Of a stretch of 64,000 nucleotides of DNA, positions 1-10,807 are shown one piece after another. Position 1 is the stretch's first letter. Each line of letters opens with the position of its first letter. The stretch comes from Shewanella acanthi (lineage in GTDB: Bacteria > Pseudomonadota > Gammaproteobacteria > Enterobacterales > Shewanellaceae), in NCBI RefSeq assembly GCF_019457475.1, contig NZ_CP080413.1:496001-560000 (forward strand). The letters run 5' to 3'. The notes under the pieces are model-generated. The model did not search any database. It was not told where the DNA came from and saw only the letters and a list, made by a program, of their open reading frames with translations. The position numbers were made by a program, and so were the translations under genes.

Positions 1-2429
1 GGCAGCGCCTTGTTCTTTAGAATCGCCACGCTGGTGGTGCCAGTGTCAGAGCCTGTGATCAAGTCTAGACCCGTTTGCACTAAGGGATGCTCTTGGGTGA
101 TCAGCGCAATATCATCGCGCGATAGCGCAGTATCGCGATCGAAGGTGACAGTTATGCCATCTTCATGCAGGCCAGGGTAAGTAGGGAACATCATGTGTTC
201 GCTTGGACGCAGAATGATCGAATTCTCGCCTCTATCTTCTTGATCCACACCGATAATATCCCATAGACGAATAACCGAACCGATAAGGTGAGTGTCTTCA
301 TCGCTTTGGGCTAGACGCTCAACAATGGCTTTAGCCTTGTCACCGCCGTGGGAGTTGATTTCCAGCAGCTTATCGCGACCTTGCTCCATGGCGTGCTTGA
401 GTTCTTTATAGCGAGATTGAGTGTGGTTGAGCAGATTGGTTAGCTCGTCCTCATCGTCACCCACTAGTACATTCAGTAACTCTTCGGCAAATTCACTGTA
501 AAGCACATGACCGCTTGGGCAGGTGAGTTCGAAGGCGTTGAGGCCTTGGTGATACCACTGCATCAAACGCTCCTGCGCGGTATCTTTAAGATAAGGCAGG
601 TGAATTTGAATATCGTTTTTCTGGCCGATACGGTCTAGACGACCAATACGTTGCTCGAGTAGATCTGGGTTTAATGGCAAGTCGAACAGCACTAAGTGGC
701 TAGCGAACTGGAAGTTACGACCTTCAGAACCAATCTCTGAGCAGATTAACGCCTGGGCGCCGCCTTCTTCTTGGGCAAAGTAAGCCCCAGCCTTATCGCG
801 CTCGATAATCGACATGCCCTCGTGGAATACGGTCGCTTGGATACCTTCGCGGGTACGCAGGGCTTCTTCAAGGCTTAGGGCGGTTTCGGCGCCGCTGGCG
901 ATGATCAGCACTTTCTTGCTGCGGTGTGATTTTAAGAACTCGATCAACCAATCCACGCGTGGGTCGAACTTCCACCAACTGGCGCTGTTCTCATCGAACT
1001 CTTGATAGAGTTTTTCGGGACTTAGTGCTTGAGCGGCCTTGGCCTCTGGCGTTTTGCGGCCACCCATCATATCGTTAACGCGGGCTGCGGTATGGTATTG
1101 CTCTGGCATTTCATGGGCATAGGCGTTGAAGATACGCTTGGGGAAGCCCTTAACCGAGGCGCGGCTGTTGCGGTATAGCACGCGGCCAGTGCCGTGACGG
1201 TCTAACAACTCTTGTAATAATTCGCTACGCGCGGCCTGTTGCAGTTCGCTGTCGATGCCATCGGCTTGAATTAAGCGAATGCTTGGGGCGATATCTTTCT
1301 CGCTCAGTAATTCGGTTAGGCTGTTTATGGCAACATCCGGTAGCTTGCCAACGCCAGCGAGGGCTTCGGCGGCAATGGCGACATCCTTGTAGCTGTTCTC
1401 TTCATTGAGAAAAGCGTCGTAATCGTAGAAACGATCCGGATCGAGCAGTCGTAAACGGGCAAAATGGCTCTCGTGGCCGAGTTGATCTGGGGTTGCGGTG
1501 AGTAGTAACACGCCAGGCACCACTTCACTAAGTGCTTCAACCACTTGGTAGGCACGGCTTGGCGCTTCTTCAGTCCATTCTAAGTGGTGGGCTTCATCCA
1601 CCACTAACAGATCCCAGTCGGCGTCTAACGCTTGGTCTAAACGCTTTTTCTTACGCAGTAATTCGAGCGAGCAAATCACTAATTGTTCGGTGTAGAAGGG
1701 GTTGTCGTGGTCGGCAAAGGCTTCGACGCAGCGGTCTTCATCGAATACCGAAAAACGCAGGTTAAAGCGGCGCAGCATTTCGACTAACCATTGGTGGCGC
1801 AGGGTGTCTGGCACAATGATCAGTACGCGCTCGGCGCGGCCGGTGAGCAGTTGCTGATGAATAATGAGACCCGCTTCGATGGTTTTACCTAAACCTACTT
1901 CATCGGCGAGCAGTACGCGCGGGGCGTAGCGACGACCCACTTCATGGGCAATCCACATTTGGTGCGGGATTAAGCCTACACGTGGGCCTTGCAGACCGAG
2001 TAGATCTGAGGTCGCCAATTTGTGGCGCAGTAATTGGGCTTGGTAACGCACGCCAAAACGGTCTAAACGGTCGATTTGACCCGCGAATAAACGGTCTTGA
2101 GGTTTGTTAAAACGAATGTTGTGGTTAAGCAAAGTTTCGCGCAGGCTAACCTTTTCGCCGCTCTCACTGTGGATACCGTGGTAAATCACTAGGCCATCTT
2201 TTTCGGTGAGTTCCTCAATGGCTAGGCTCCAGCCTTCGTGGCTTTCTACCGTATCGCCGGGGTTGTAGATAACACGTGTCAGAGGAGCTTCGTTACGGGA
2301 GAACATGCGGTTCTCTCCCGTGGCTGGAAATAATACAGTGACCATGCGGCCTTCAACTTGTACGACTGTTCCTAAACCAAGTTCTGACTCGGTATCACTT
2401 ATCCAACGTTGTCCTAAGGCAAACGGCAT
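1..2429 (-). CDS. rapA: RNA polymerase-associated ATPase RapA (HepA), 3' end outside the window
   Basis: RapA is a Swi2/Snf2-family ATPase that binds core RNA polymerase and helps recycle it after transcription. The start is the ATG at 2427-2429 on the minus strand; about 809 codons are visible and the C-terminus runs off the left edge (family length is about 968 residues). The N-terminal region begins [15 protein letters not shown], as in enteric RapA, and carries the Tudor-like domains. The Walker A motif GLGKT lies near residues 179-183 and the DEAH box near 278-281. The second helicase lobe follows with an [15 protein letters not shown] motif VI. The gene is divergent from the phoH-type gene across a 405-bp gap. 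No frameshift was seen. Identity is very secure; only completeness is limited by the window edge. Confidence 0.97.
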   Translation of the reverse strand, partial: MPFALGQRWISDTESELGLGTVVQVEGRMVTVLFPATGENRMFSRNEAPLTRVIYNPGDTVESHEGWSLAIEELTEKDGLVIYHGIHSESGEKVSLRETLLNHNIRFNKPQDRLFAGQIDRLDRFGVRYQAQLLRHKLATSDLLGLQGPRVGLIPHQMWIAHEVGRRYAPRVLLADEVGLGKTIEAGLIIHQQLLTGRAERVLIIVPDTLRHQWLVEMLRRFNLRFSVFDEDRCVEAFADHDNPFYTEQLVICSLELLRKKKRLDQALDADWDLLVVDEAHHLEWTEEAPSRAYQVVEALSEVVPGVLLLTATPDQLGHESHFARLRLLDPDRFYDYDAFLNEENSYKDVAIAAEALAGVGKLPDVAINSLTELLSEKDIAPSIRLIQADGIDSELQQAARSELLQELLDRHGTGRVLYRNSRASVKGFPKRIFNAYAHEMPEQYHTAARVNDMMGGRKTPEAKAAQALSPEKLYQEFDENSASWWKFDPRVDWLIEFLKSHRSKKVLIIASGAETALSLEEALRTREGIQATVFHEGMSIIERDKAGAYFAQEEGGAQALICSEIGSEGRNFQFASHLVLFDLPLNPDLLEQRIGRLDRIGQKNDIQIHLPYLKDTAQERLMQWYHQGLNAFELTCPSGHVLYSEFAEELLNVLVGDDEDELTNLLNHTQSRYKELKHAMEQGRDKLLEINSHGGDKAKAIVERLAQSDEDTHLIGSVIRLWDIIGVDQEDRGENSIILRPSEHMMFPTYPGLHEDGITVTFDRDTALSRDDIALITQEHPLVQTGLDLITGSDTGTTSVAILKNKAL

Positions 2430-2834
2430 CTTAAATTCTCATCTCTGGCGGGGCTCTAACAAAGGGCGCGTATGTTATATCAATCACAGGGACATTTGAA
2501 TCGTTCCCATACCTGTTAGAGCCTAATTCTGCATACGGTAGATTACAAATCGAACAGGGTAGAATTTTGCTACCAACTCGCGGTCTAAATGTCATTAGGG
2601 TGTCATCTTATGGGGCTACAACTCATGTGCCATCAAACCATAAAAAGTTGATTGTGGTTTTATCTGATTGATGACAGTATGGTTTTAAGTCACTTGTAAG
2701 ACGTATTTTGAAGCCGTTTGCAAGGACCAGAACCATCCCCCTCTAACACGCTGATTAATCATAAAAGGAGCTAATTACTCTAATTTCTGGGACGAGATGT
2801 AGAACTCAAATAAATCGAGCACTCTGGAGGCGCC
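2430..2834. other. Intergenic region between divergent rapA and phoH-type gene
   Basis: These 405 bases must hold the promoters for both divergent genes, but no sigma-70 site stands out enough to call. A GGTAG/CTACC mini-hairpin lies near 2560-2576. The downstream gene has a clear ribosome-binding site, GGAGG, about 8 bases before its ATG. No plausible coding region or structured RNA was seen. Confidence 0.5.
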
Positions 2835-4229
2835 ATGGAGCAAAACGACAAAAAGTTGTTTGTACTGGATACCAATGTGTTACTACATGAACCTTTGGCG
2901 ATCTATTCGTTTAAAGAGCACGATGTGGTCATTCCGATGACAGTGCTGGAAGAGTTGGACCAAATCAAGGATAGAAAGAGTGATGTGAGTCGGGATGCCA
3001 GGGTCGCTATTCGCGCACTGGAAGACACCTTGGGCGGTGATACAACACCCGAGCAAATTATCAGCGGCGTACCATTACCCATGCGGGAAGGACATGCTGA
3101 TGCCATAGGTTCGTTGTCTATTTTTCCTGACCATTTAGTTGAATTTACCTTAGGCTCCCTCCCCGGCGACGGTAACGACAACCGCATTATCAATACCGCG
3201 CTGCACCTGCAAAACCTCCACACGCCACGCACCGTGGTGTTAGTCACCAAAGATATCAACATGCGTCTTAAAGCTAAGGGCGCGGGCATTCTCTTGGTCG
3301 AAGATTATCGAACCGACCAGTTGATTGACGATATTCGCTTCTTAACTAAGGGTTTTTATCAGTTTGAGGGTAACTTTTGGGAGCATTTAGATAGGGTTTC
3401 TACTGAGCGTCACGGCAGACACACTATCCATGAGGTTCCTTTAACTGATTTAGAAAGCGACCAGTTCTACATTAACCAATATCTTATCGATACCGAGTCG
3501 GATTTCTGTGGTCGAGTCACCGCCCGTACCGAAAGCCATCTGCACATTCTGGACTTAGGCCGTGAGCGAATGAAAAACCTCGAGGCTTGGGGCGTTAAAC
3601 CTAAAAACGTCTATCAGGGCATGGCGCTGCAAGCTTTGCTTGACCCTGAAATTGATTTAGTGATTTTAACCGGCCCCGCCGGTTGCGGTAAAACCTTACT
3701 GGCAATGGCGGCGGCACTGGAACTTGTGGTCGAGCGCAATCGCTACGACAAAGTGATTGTGACCCGTAACACCCCTGAGATTGCCGAATCTATCGGTTTC
3801 CTACCCGGCACCGAAGAAGAGAAAATGCTGCCTTGGTTGGCGGCGATTACCGATACCTTAGAAGTACTGCATAAACATGATGTTAATCCAACTGGTAGCA
3901 TGAATTACATCATGGAGAAGGCCAATATCCAGTTTAAGTCGATTAACTTTATGCGTGGACGTTCGATTCAGAACTCCATCGTATTGCTGGATGAGTGTCA
4001 AAACCTCACGGCATCGCAAATCAAAACCATGATCACCCGTATGGGCGAAGGTACAAAACTGATTTGCTGCGGTAACTTAGCTCAAATTGATTCTAATTAT
4101 TTAACGGCGGTAACCTCGGGCTTAACCTATATTGTGGAGCGCTTTAAAGACTTTGAAGGCAGTGCCAACATCTACCTTAACGGGGTGGTGCGCTCGCGTC
4201 TGGCCGAATATGCGGAAGAACATCTATAA
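2835..4229 (+). CDS. PhoH-family ATPase with N-terminal PIN domain (PhoH2/YlaK type)
   Basis: The 464-residue protein joins a PIN ribonuclease-like domain (about residues 5-150, opening with FVLDTNVLLHEP, whose first Asp is a typical PIN metal ligand) to a PhoH-type P-loop ATPase (about 225-460). Walker A is GPAGCGKT at 280-287 and Walker B is VLLDECQN with D386-E387. PhoH2 proteins of this architecture are reported as sequence-dependent RNA helicase/RNases; the cellular role in gammaproteobacteria is not settled. The ATG has GGAGG about 8 bases upstream. A strong intrinsic terminator follows, so the gene looks monocistronic. It is distinct from the shorter PhoH/YbeZ protein that sits next to ybeY. 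The family is certain; the exact function is inferred. Confidence 0.93.
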   Translation: MEQNDKKLFVLDTNVLLHEPLAIYSFKEHDVVIPMTVLEELDQIKDRKSDVSRDARVAIRALEDTLGGDTTPEQIISGVPLPMREGHADAIGSLSIFPDHLVEFTLGSLPGDGNDNRIINTALHLQNLHTPRTVVLVTKDINMRLKAKGAGILLVEDYRTDQLIDDIRFLTKGFYQFEGNFWEHLDRVSTERHGRHTIHEVPLTDLESDQFYINQYLIDTESDFCGRVTARTESHLHILDLGRERMKNLEAWGVKPKNVYQGMALQALLDPEIDLVILTGPAGCGKTLLAMAAALELVVERNRYDKVIVTRNTPEIAESIGFLPGTEEEKMLPWLAAITDTLEVLHKHDVNPTGSMNYIMEKANIQFKSINFMRGRSIQNSIVLLDECQNLTASQIKTMITRMGEGTKLICCGNLAQIDSNYLTAVTSGLTYIVERFKDFEGSANIYLNGVVRSRLAEYAEEHL

Positions 4230-4274
4230 AAATCTGTTATTTACCTAATATTATTAATTGTTTAAGAAACTAGT

Positions 4275-4307
4275 CTAAGGCCTCAATTTAGAGGCCTTAG
4301 TATTTTA
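4275..4307 (+). terminator. Intrinsic terminator after the PhoH-type gene
   Basis: A perfect 10-bp stem, CTAAGGCCTC (4275-4284) with GAGGCCTTAG (4291-4300), has a 6-base loop and is followed by TATTTTA. It lies 46 bases after the stop codon. Confidence 0.85.
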
Positions 4308-4548
4308 GGGTTAAGTGATTGGGGTTTGAATGCGGTTTAAAGGTGAGCTTAAAGTGTGAGGCAAATCGCTAATATAAGCCGAGGAATTGACCTGTTTTAG
4401 GCAATATTTTTCAGCGATGAATCATAGGCATGGGTGGTGATTAATCGGCAATTATTTGATGCGATTGATGGTTTCTTCCTGCTAATATATTAGCCTTAAA
4501 GCTTGTGCCGCCGATGGCTAAAATAAGCGCTGCAATCAAGGGTAGTGG
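4308..4548. other. Leader region of the hybrid kinase gene
   Basis: AT-rich sequence between the terminator and the hybrid kinase start. It contains TAATATATTA at about 4482-4491, which could serve as a -10 region, but no convincing -35 box was found at proper spacing. No coding region was seen. Confidence 0.35.
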
Positions 4549-7500
4549 ATGAAATCGAGTGAGCCGGATCTCCAGCTAAAATCGCCGATCCAAAAGAACT
4601 ATAACCGTGCTGTTTTTTATACGTACATCGGGGTAATTGTGATGTCGTTATTAACCGCATGGGTGTTTTTCGATCGTCAGAAGAACCAGCAGATGGATCA
4701 GCGTGAGGAGCAGGTCGAGCGTCACGTATTGCAGATTGACCTACTTCTCGAATCGAGCATTCGCGCGGTAAAAAGTTTACGGGATGTGGCGGTCGATCAC
4801 CTGCGTTTGGGTGAGTTAGTGCGTAAGGATCGCTTACCCCAATACGGTAAATTTAACGCCAGCGGTCAATACTTTACCCTTGAGCCGAGCTACGCCCAAG
4901 GCGGTAAGCCCTTTACCAATATGGGGCGGATCACGGGTGCGGGTTCACTCGAAGGTCGCAGTGATAAATTCTATCAAGAACTTGAAATGCTATTTGAGCT
5001 GTCGCTGTCTTTCCCTGTGGCAAAGGAGGCGGCACCAAAGGCGTCGGCTATTTATTATCTTTCGCGCCAGCGAATGATGTCCTATTTCCCTTGGAGCGAT
5101 AGCGATGAGCGTTTTAGGGACGAGTTACTGAATAAAAAACAATTCCAATACGCCACACCAGCAATGAATCCCCAGCGCAGCGTGTTTTGGAGTGAAGCCT
5201 ATGTTGACTCCACCGGCAAGGGACTGTTGACCACACTCGGTGTGCCTGTATACCTTGGCGATGAGTTTATGGGCTCAATTAACCTCGATATGACCTTGGC
5301 CTCTTTGGCGAAGCAAATTCGGGTGTACTTTAAGATGCCAGGCACTGTGATTCTGCTCGATCAGCAGAACAACATTTTGTCCCATAGTGACTTTGATGGT
5401 TCGGACATAAACCGTGTCTACCATATCAGTCAGCGTATTCCTTCCGAGCTGCATTCACTGCCCGAATCTGAGCTCTTCGATGCCCACGAAGGCATTATCC
5501 GCAATGGTTACTACATTCACTCCGTTGCCCTGCATAACGCCCCTTGGCGCTTGTTGTACCTGCAGAACGAAGATGACCTGTTCCAAGACTCGGTCGAGAA
5601 GCTGCAGCTCACCTTTATTCTGGTGGTGATTGCGCTGTCTGTGCTGGTGACAATCGTGCATTGGCAGACCCGCCGCTCCTTCGTGAGCCCTGCCTCTCGG
5701 TTGTTATCGCACCTCGAGCGCTGCTCACAGGAGCCTCGTAAGCCGCCTGAGAGAATTACCCAGGGTTGGGAGCCTTGGTTCCAGCTAGTGAGCCGAATCT
5801 TTGAAGAAAATAAGCAATATACCCACCATCTGGCAGAACAAAATAAACGCCTCGATAAGTTGGTGGCACGCCGTACCGAACGTTTGAAAGATGCAACCGA
5901 GCGCCGTGAACGGGAATATGCACTGTTACGCTCATTGCTCGACTCTATTCCAGAGGCGATTGTTTTCAAAGATAAAGAAGGTAATTACCTCGGTTGTAAC
6001 AAGGCCGCTGAGCGAATGCTTGGCTATACCGAAAGCGAGATGATTGGCCTCTCCTCAGAGGACTTAACCTCACCTGAAATGGGGCTTAGGATCCGTGCCG
6101 AAGATGAGCAAATATTAAAGGATCGCACTCCGCTGAGATATCAGGAGAAAGTCGAACTGGCGGGTAAACCAGTGCTGCTCGATACCTTAAAGTTGCCTTT
6201 CTATAATCGCCGTGGTGAGCTGCAGGGCTTGATTGCCGTGTGGCGTGACGTAACCCGCGAGTACGAGTCCGCCGAGCAGCTGCGTTTGTCGGAGGAGCGT
6301 TATCATCTGGCGATGGATGCGGTAGAAGACGGTCTGTGGGATTGGTATTTAGATTCAGAGCAGATCATTTGTAACCCGTCCTACTATTCGATGCTGGGTT
6401 ATAAAACCAATGAATTCCCTGCGTTATTGTCGACCATCGATGAGTTAACTCACCCCGACGATCGTATTCGGGTGATTGAATATCGCCAGCAATATTTGCA
6501 AAACCCGGTCGATGCCTATGAGATTGAATTTAGGATGATGGCTAAAAATGGCAATTATCACTGGATGCTGTCGCGTGGCCGAGTGGTGGAATTTACCGCC
6601 GATGGCCAACCTAAACGTATGGTGGGTACCCATAAAGACATTACTCGCCATAAGAGCAACGAAGTGGCGCTGCTTGAGGCTAAGCAGGACGCCGAATTAG
6701 CAAACCTCTATAAGAGTGAATTCTTGGCGAACATGAGCCACGAAATTCGTACGCCAATGAATGCCATTATCGGCATGTTGCAGCTTGCACAGCGCACATC
6801 TTTGACGGCTCAGCAAAAGGATTACCTCGAAAAGGCGGGCTTCTCGGCGCAGTCACTGCTTAGGATTATCAACGACATTCTCGATTTCTCTAAAATTGAG
6901 GCCGGTAAGCTCGAACTTGAGCGAGTGCCATTCCCGCTGGATAAAGTACTTGATCATGCCCTCGATCTTAACGCCCTCAAGGCGCAGGAGCAGGGAGTTG
7001 AGCTGCTCCTGTATGCGCCCGTGACCGCAGGGTTAATTCTGAAGGGCGATCCACTGCGTTTAGGTCAAGTGCTGATTAACTTACTGTCCAATGCAGTGAA
7101 ATTTACCCAGTCGGGTGAGATTGAATTAGGCTGCGAAGACGTAGGTGAGAGAGATCATCGTATTACCCTGAAATTCTGGGTGCGTGATACGGGTATCGGT
7201 ATCGGTAAGGATCAGCAGGAAAAACTGTTCGATGCCTTCGCGCAGGCTGACGGCTCGACGACGCGTAAGTATGGTGGCACCGGCTTAGGTTTATCTATTA
7301 GTAAGCATCTTGTCTCTATGATGGGTGGCAAGATGCAAGTGCAGAGTGAGCTGGGCGTTGGCAGTACCTTCAGTTTTACTATTAGTTTCGAAATTGCCGA
7401 AGAAGCTAAAATTGAACCTCTTGTAGTACCTGAGCGGCTTAATAATCTGCGCACGTTAGTGGTGGATGATAACCCGAGCGCACTGCAAATTTACTCCTCG

Positions 7501-8259
7501 GTGATGCGTGACTTCCACTTTGAGGTGGATACGGCCGCAAGCGGCGCCGAAGCCCTTTATAAGCTGTTGAATACGCCAATTGACTTAATATTGCTCGACT
7601 GGATGATGCCAGAAATGGATGGCAGTGATGTCATAACCGCTATCGATACTATGGTGAACGATGGCCGCATCACTAAGCGTCCAGTGATCATCATGATGAC
7701 TGCCTATGCCGCTGAGCCGCTGCATCAGGATATCGACAATGCCAATGTGTTTGCTGTGCTACAAAAACCCTTTAAAGCCTCGAGCTTATTCGATGAAATC
7801 ATCGCGGCTTTTGCCGATGAACCAAGGCTCAATGTAGTGCAACCAATGGATGAAATTGAAGTTGAGGAGGGAGAACACAAGGGACTAGTGCTGTTGGTGG
7901 AGGATAACTTTATCAACCAGCAGGTGGCGACCGAGCTGCTTAAGAGTGCGGGTTATGAGGTGGTGGTTGCTGGGAATGGCCAAATCGCCCTCGATACTAT
8001 CGACTCACGCCCATTCGATGCGGTATTAATGGATATCCAAATGCCAGTAATGGATGGACTCACGGCGGCAAAAGCCCTGCGTGAACGCTATAGTGCAGAT
8101 GTATTGCCGATTATCGCCATGACTGCCCATGCGATGTCGGGCGACAGGGAAAAGAGTTTAGCGGCGGGGATGAATGCCCACATCACTAAACCCATAGTGC
8201 TGACCGAGTTATTTGAAACCTTAAGCCACTGGATTAAACATAAAAATCAACATAGTTAA
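4549..8259 (+). CDS. Hybrid sensor histidine kinase with Cache-like sensor, two PAS and two receiver domains
   Basis: A 1236-residue inner-membrane signalling protein. TM helix 1 is about residues 21-41, followed by a roughly 310-residue periplasmic region resembling a Cache sensor, and TM2 is about 352-372. Cytoplasmic parts follow in order: a coiled linker (to about 455), PAS1 (about 460-575), PAS2 of the PAS_3 type (about 584-700), HisKA with MSHEIRTPMN and phospho-acceptor H731, HATPase_c (N box about 843, DTGIGIG about 880, GGTGLGLS about 909), REC1 with LLDWMMPEMDG (D1017) and REC2 with LMDIQMPVMDG (D1162). There is no C-terminal Hpt domain, so a separate phosphotransfer protein is expected. 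No dedicated response regulator is adjacent. The ATG at 4549 is preceded by a weak AAGGGTAG site. The ligand is unknown. The following metalloprotease gene starts 63 bases later in the same direction and may be co-transcribed. Confidence 0.9.
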   Translation: MKSSEPDLQLKSPIQKNYNRAVFYTYIGVIVMSLLTAWVFFDRQKNQQMDQREEQVERHVLQIDLLLESSIRAVKSLRDVAVDHLRLGELVRKDRLPQYGKFNASGQYFTLEPSYAQGGKPFTNMGRITGAGSLEGRSDKFYQELEMLFELSLSFPVAKEAAPKASAIYYLSRQRMMSYFPWSDSDERFRDELLNKKQFQYATPAMNPQRSVFWSEAYVDSTGKGLLTTLGVPVYLGDEFMGSINLDMTLASLAKQIRVYFKMPGTVILLDQQNNILSHSDFDGSDINRVYHISQRIPSELHSLPESELFDAHEGIIRNGYYIHSVALHNAPWRLLYLQNEDDLFQDSVEKLQLTFILVVIALSVLVTIVHWQTRRSFVSPASRLLSHLERCSQEPRKPPERITQGWEPWFQLVSRIFEENKQYTHHLAEQNKRLDKLVARRTERLKDATERREREYALLRSLLDSIPEAIVFKDKEGNYLGCNKAAERMLGYTESEMIGLSSEDLTSPEMGLRIRAEDEQILKDRTPLRYQEKVELAGKPVLLDTLKLPFYNRRGELQGLIAVWRDVTREYESAEQLRLSEERYHLAMDAVEDGLWDWYLDSEQIICNPSYYSMLGYKTNEFPALLSTIDELTHPDDRIRVIEYRQQYLQNPVDAYEIEFRMMAKNGNYHWMLSRGRVVEFTADGQPKRMVGTHKDITRHKSNEVALLEAKQDAELANLYKSEFLANMSHEIRTPMNAIIGMLQLAQRTSLTAQQKDYLEKAGFSAQSLLRIINDILDFSKIEAGKLELERVPFPLDKVLDHALDLNALKAQEQGVELLLYAPVTAGLILKGDPLRLGQVLINLLSNAVKFTQSGEIELGCEDVGERDHRITLKFWVRDTGIGIGKDQQEKLFDAFAQADGSTTRKYGGTGLGLSISKHLVSMMGGKMQVQSELGVGSTFSFTISFEIAEEAKIEPLVVPERLNNLRTLVVDDNPSALQIYSSVMRDFHFEVDTAASGAEALYKLLNTPIDLILLDWMMPEMDGSDVITAIDTMVNDGRITKRPVIIMMTAYAAEPLHQDIDNANVFAVLQKPFKASSLFDEIIAAFADEPRLNVVQPMDEIEVEEGEHKGLVLLVEDNFINQQVATELLKSAGYEVVVAGNGQIALDTIDSRPFDAVLMDIQMPVMDGLTAAKALRERYSADVLPIIAMTAHAMSGDREKSLAAGMNAHITKPIVLTELFETLSHWIKHKNQHS

Positions 8260-8322
8260 TGAGTTGCTTGGTGCCAATGATGGCCCTTGGTTGTCAGTTT
8301 GACAGCGACATCAGGAGGAAAG

Positions 8323-10725
8323 ATGAAACCCAATAGCCTTGCTTTAGCGATTGTTCTTTTAGGAATGCCTACCATTGGGCTTGCGGCCAGTGAACCAAGC
8401 GCCAAGGCAGTGAAGCAAAGCCAAGCTGCAAAGGGGTTTTTTAATCTTTACTACGAGTCCGCGTCCGGCGAATTATTCCTTGAGGTAAGTCGCCTCAATC
8501 AACCTTTTCTGTTGGTCACCAGTCTGCCTGAGGGCGTGGGCTCTAACGATATAGGCCTCGATAGGGGGCAATTGGGGCAGACCCGTATGGTGCAGTTTGA
8601 GCGCCAAGGCCCCTTCATTCAGCTTAAGCAGCTCAATACCCAATATCGCGCCGAGACCCAACATGTTGCCGAAAAACGTGCAGTCGATGAAGCCTTTGCC
8701 GATTCGGTGCTGTGGCAGGGCAAATTGCTCGATGGCAGCAACGATCTGGTGGCGATAAACGATCTGGTATTAAACGATCTCCACGGCGTGAGCTCTGTAC
8801 TGCAGCACACTGGGCAGGGGAGTTATCGAGTCGATTCGAGTCGCTCAGTGGTGTTACCTAAGGGCGTTAAATCCTTCCCTAAAAATGCCGATGTGGATGT
8901 GCAGTTAACCTTTAAGGGCGATACTGCGGGTGAGCAAGTTGCTCAAGTGACACCCGATGGCACCTTAATGACAGTCAGAATGCGTTACTCCTTCATCGAA
9001 TTACCGGAGGAGGGTTATCAGCCGCGCGCCTATCATCCAATGAGCGGTTATCTGTCTGACGAGTACCGCGATTACGCTACGGCAATCGACCAACCGTTGG
9101 TGCAGCGTTTTATTCTGCGCCACCGCCTGCAGAAGGTGAATCCCGGTGCAGCGCCAAGCGAAGTGGTTAAACCTATTACCTATTATGTAGACCCGGGTGC
9201 GCCAGAGCCGATTCGCTCCGCACTGCTTGAAGGCGCTCGCTGGTGGGAGAGCGCCTTTACTCAAGCAGGCTTTATCAACGGTTTTAAGGTTGAGCTTTTG
9301 CCGCTCGACGCTGACCCTCAAGATATTCGCTACAACATGATCCAGTGGGTGCATAGGGCGACCCGTGGCTGGTCATACGGTGCGGCACTAACTGATCCAC
9401 GCAGCGGTGAAATCATCAAAGGGCAAGTGACCCTAGGAAGCCTTAGAGTACGTCAGGATTATCTGATTGCTAAGGGGTTAACCGCGGGCTGGTCTGATAG
9501 AGTCGCAGCCGAAAAAGCGGCAAACGACTTAGCACTGGCGCGGATCCGGCAGTTAGCGGCCCATGAAGTAGGACACACCCTAGGGCTCGATCATAACTTT
9601 GCCGCATCGACTAACAGCGATGCTTCCGTGATGGATTATCCCCACCCTAAAATTCAGCTTAATGGAAACGACATCGATATTTCAGCCCCTTACACTACGG
9701 GAGTCGGTGCTTGGGATAACTTTACGATTGCCTATGGCTATAGCGATGAAGGCGATCCCAAGGCGCAGCAGGCGCTACAATCTCAATTGCTAGCCGATGT
9801 GGCAAAAAAGGGACTGCGCTATATAGGCGAGGCCGATTCAAGGCAGAAGGACGGCAGTCAGGCCTATGCGAGTCTGTGGGATACGGGAAGCGATCCCATC
9901 GCCCAGCTTGGGATCTTAGATGGTATTCGCACTAAGGCGATTGAAGGTTTTTCCAGTTCGGCGCTGCTTGATGGTGAGCCCTTAGGTGAACTTGCCGATG
10001 CCCTTGTGCCTATCTATTTGCTAACGCGATACCAGATAGATGCGGTCGCTAAGTTTATCGGCGGCACTGACTATAGCTACCTATCGTTTGGTGAAGGCAG
10101 CCACTGGAGCTATGTGGCGCCGCAGTTACAGTCATCAGGTCTCGACGCTTTGCTTAAGACCTTGGACGCGGCGAGTCTTACACTGCCGCAACCATTACTG
10201 GACAGTCTAGTGCCAAAGTCGGGTAACTATCAGCCAACAAGGGAATCCTTCCAGTCTGGTTTAGGGGTGATAAACGATCCGTTGGGGATGGCCGAAGTCT
10301 TTAGCCGCCACACCGTTAGCCTGATGCTGATGCCAAAACGCCTTAATCGCGTTAGCCAAGCTGCCATGGCCGACAATGAGCAGTTATCGGTCGAGTTACT
10401 GTTAAATAAACTCTTTGCGGCGACGCTATTCCAAGAGGATAAGTTGGGGTTGGTTGAAGGCGTGTGGATGAGAGTGAACGCTGTGGTTATCGACGAGGTG
10501 CTTGCGACTTACCATAACTCTGATACTGCTCCCGAAGTGAAAGCGGCGCTGCTTGACCGAGTGCATTTTGCGATTAAGCAGCTTAAAGCGAAGGCGAATC
10601 GCGCCAATGCTAAACGTGCCGCCCACTACACTTGGTTGCAACAGGGTTTAGCCGCAGGCATTGAAGATGAAAAGATTAAGTTGATTGCCAACCCCTTAAG
10701 TTTGCCGCCGGGTTCACCGATTTAA
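8323..10725 (+). CDS. Exported zinc-dependent metalloprotease (DUF5117/DUF4953 family)
   Basis: An 800-residue protein with a clear Sec signal peptide (MKPNSLALAIVLLGM..., cleavage after about residue 22, GLAA). The metzincin-like zinc motif HEVGHTLGLDH gives H414, H418 and H424 as ligands and E415 as the catalytic base. The layout matches the DUF5118-DUF5117-DUF4953 family annotated as zinc-dependent metalloproteases; substrates are unknown. An upstream in-frame start at 8287 exists, but the ATG at 8323 has an AGGAGGA ribosome-binding site 4 bases before it and begins directly with the signal peptide, so it is preferred. It follows the hybrid kinase by 63 bases and is convergent with the Ser/Thr kinase gene. 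No TM anchor or lipobox is seen, so the mature protein is predicted to be periplasmic or secreted. Confidence 0.88.
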   Translation: MKPNSLALAIVLLGMPTIGLAASEPSAKAVKQSQAAKGFFNLYYESASGELFLEVSRLNQPFLLVTSLPEGVGSNDIGLDRGQLGQTRMVQFERQGPFIQLKQLNTQYRAETQHVAEKRAVDEAFADSVLWQGKLLDGSNDLVAINDLVLNDLHGVSSVLQHTGQGSYRVDSSRSVVLPKGVKSFPKNADVDVQLTFKGDTAGEQVAQVTPDGTLMTVRMRYSFIELPEEGYQPRAYHPMSGYLSDEYRDYATAIDQPLVQRFILRHRLQKVNPGAAPSEVVKPITYYVDPGAPEPIRSALLEGARWWESAFTQAGFINGFKVELLPLDADPQDIRYNMIQWVHRATRGWSYGAALTDPRSGEIIKGQVTLGSLRVRQDYLIAKGLTAGWSDRVAAEKAANDLALARIRQLAAHEVGHTLGLDHNFAASTNSDASVMDYPHPKIQLNGNDIDISAPYTTGVGAWDNFTIAYGYSDEGDPKAQQALQSQLLADVAKKGLRYIGEADSRQKDGSQAYASLWDTGSDPIAQLGILDGIRTKAIEGFSSSALLDGEPLGELADALVPIYLLTRYQIDAVAKFIGGTDYSYLSFGEGSHWSYVAPQLQSSGLDALLKTLDAASLTLPQPLLDSLVPKSGNYQPTRESFQSGLGVINDPLGMAEVFSRHTVSLMLMPKRLNRVSQAAMADNEQLSVELLLNKLFAATLFQEDKLGLVEGVWMRVNAVVIDEVLATYHNSDTAPEVKAALLDRVHFAIKQLKAKANRANAKRAAHYTWLQQGLAAGIEDEKIKLIANPLSLPPGSPI

Positions 10726-10741
10726 TTGGCTCGTCAATCCT

Positions 10742-10784
10742 AATTGGCGCTTCCCTATGCATTGGTTAAGCGCCAATTATTATG
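10742..10784 (+). terminator. Hairpin between convergent metalloprotease and kinase genes
   Basis: An 11-bp perfect stem, AATTGGCGCTT (10742-10752) with AAGCGCCAATT (10768-10778), has a 15-base loop and is followed by ATTATT. A second 9-bp hairpin (10796-10804 with 10809-10817) overlaps the stop codon of the minus-strand kinase gene. Together they probably end transcription from both sides; the U-tracts are weak. Confidence 0.55.
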
Positions 10785-10807
10785 TGCCTATGCTTAAGTG
10801 CTTATTG

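Noticed and set aside
5517..5969. 150-codon minus-strand open frame inside the hybrid kinase gene
   Set aside because: Antisense to well-conserved coding sequence with a clear domain order; its Arg/Ser-rich product looks like a shadow.
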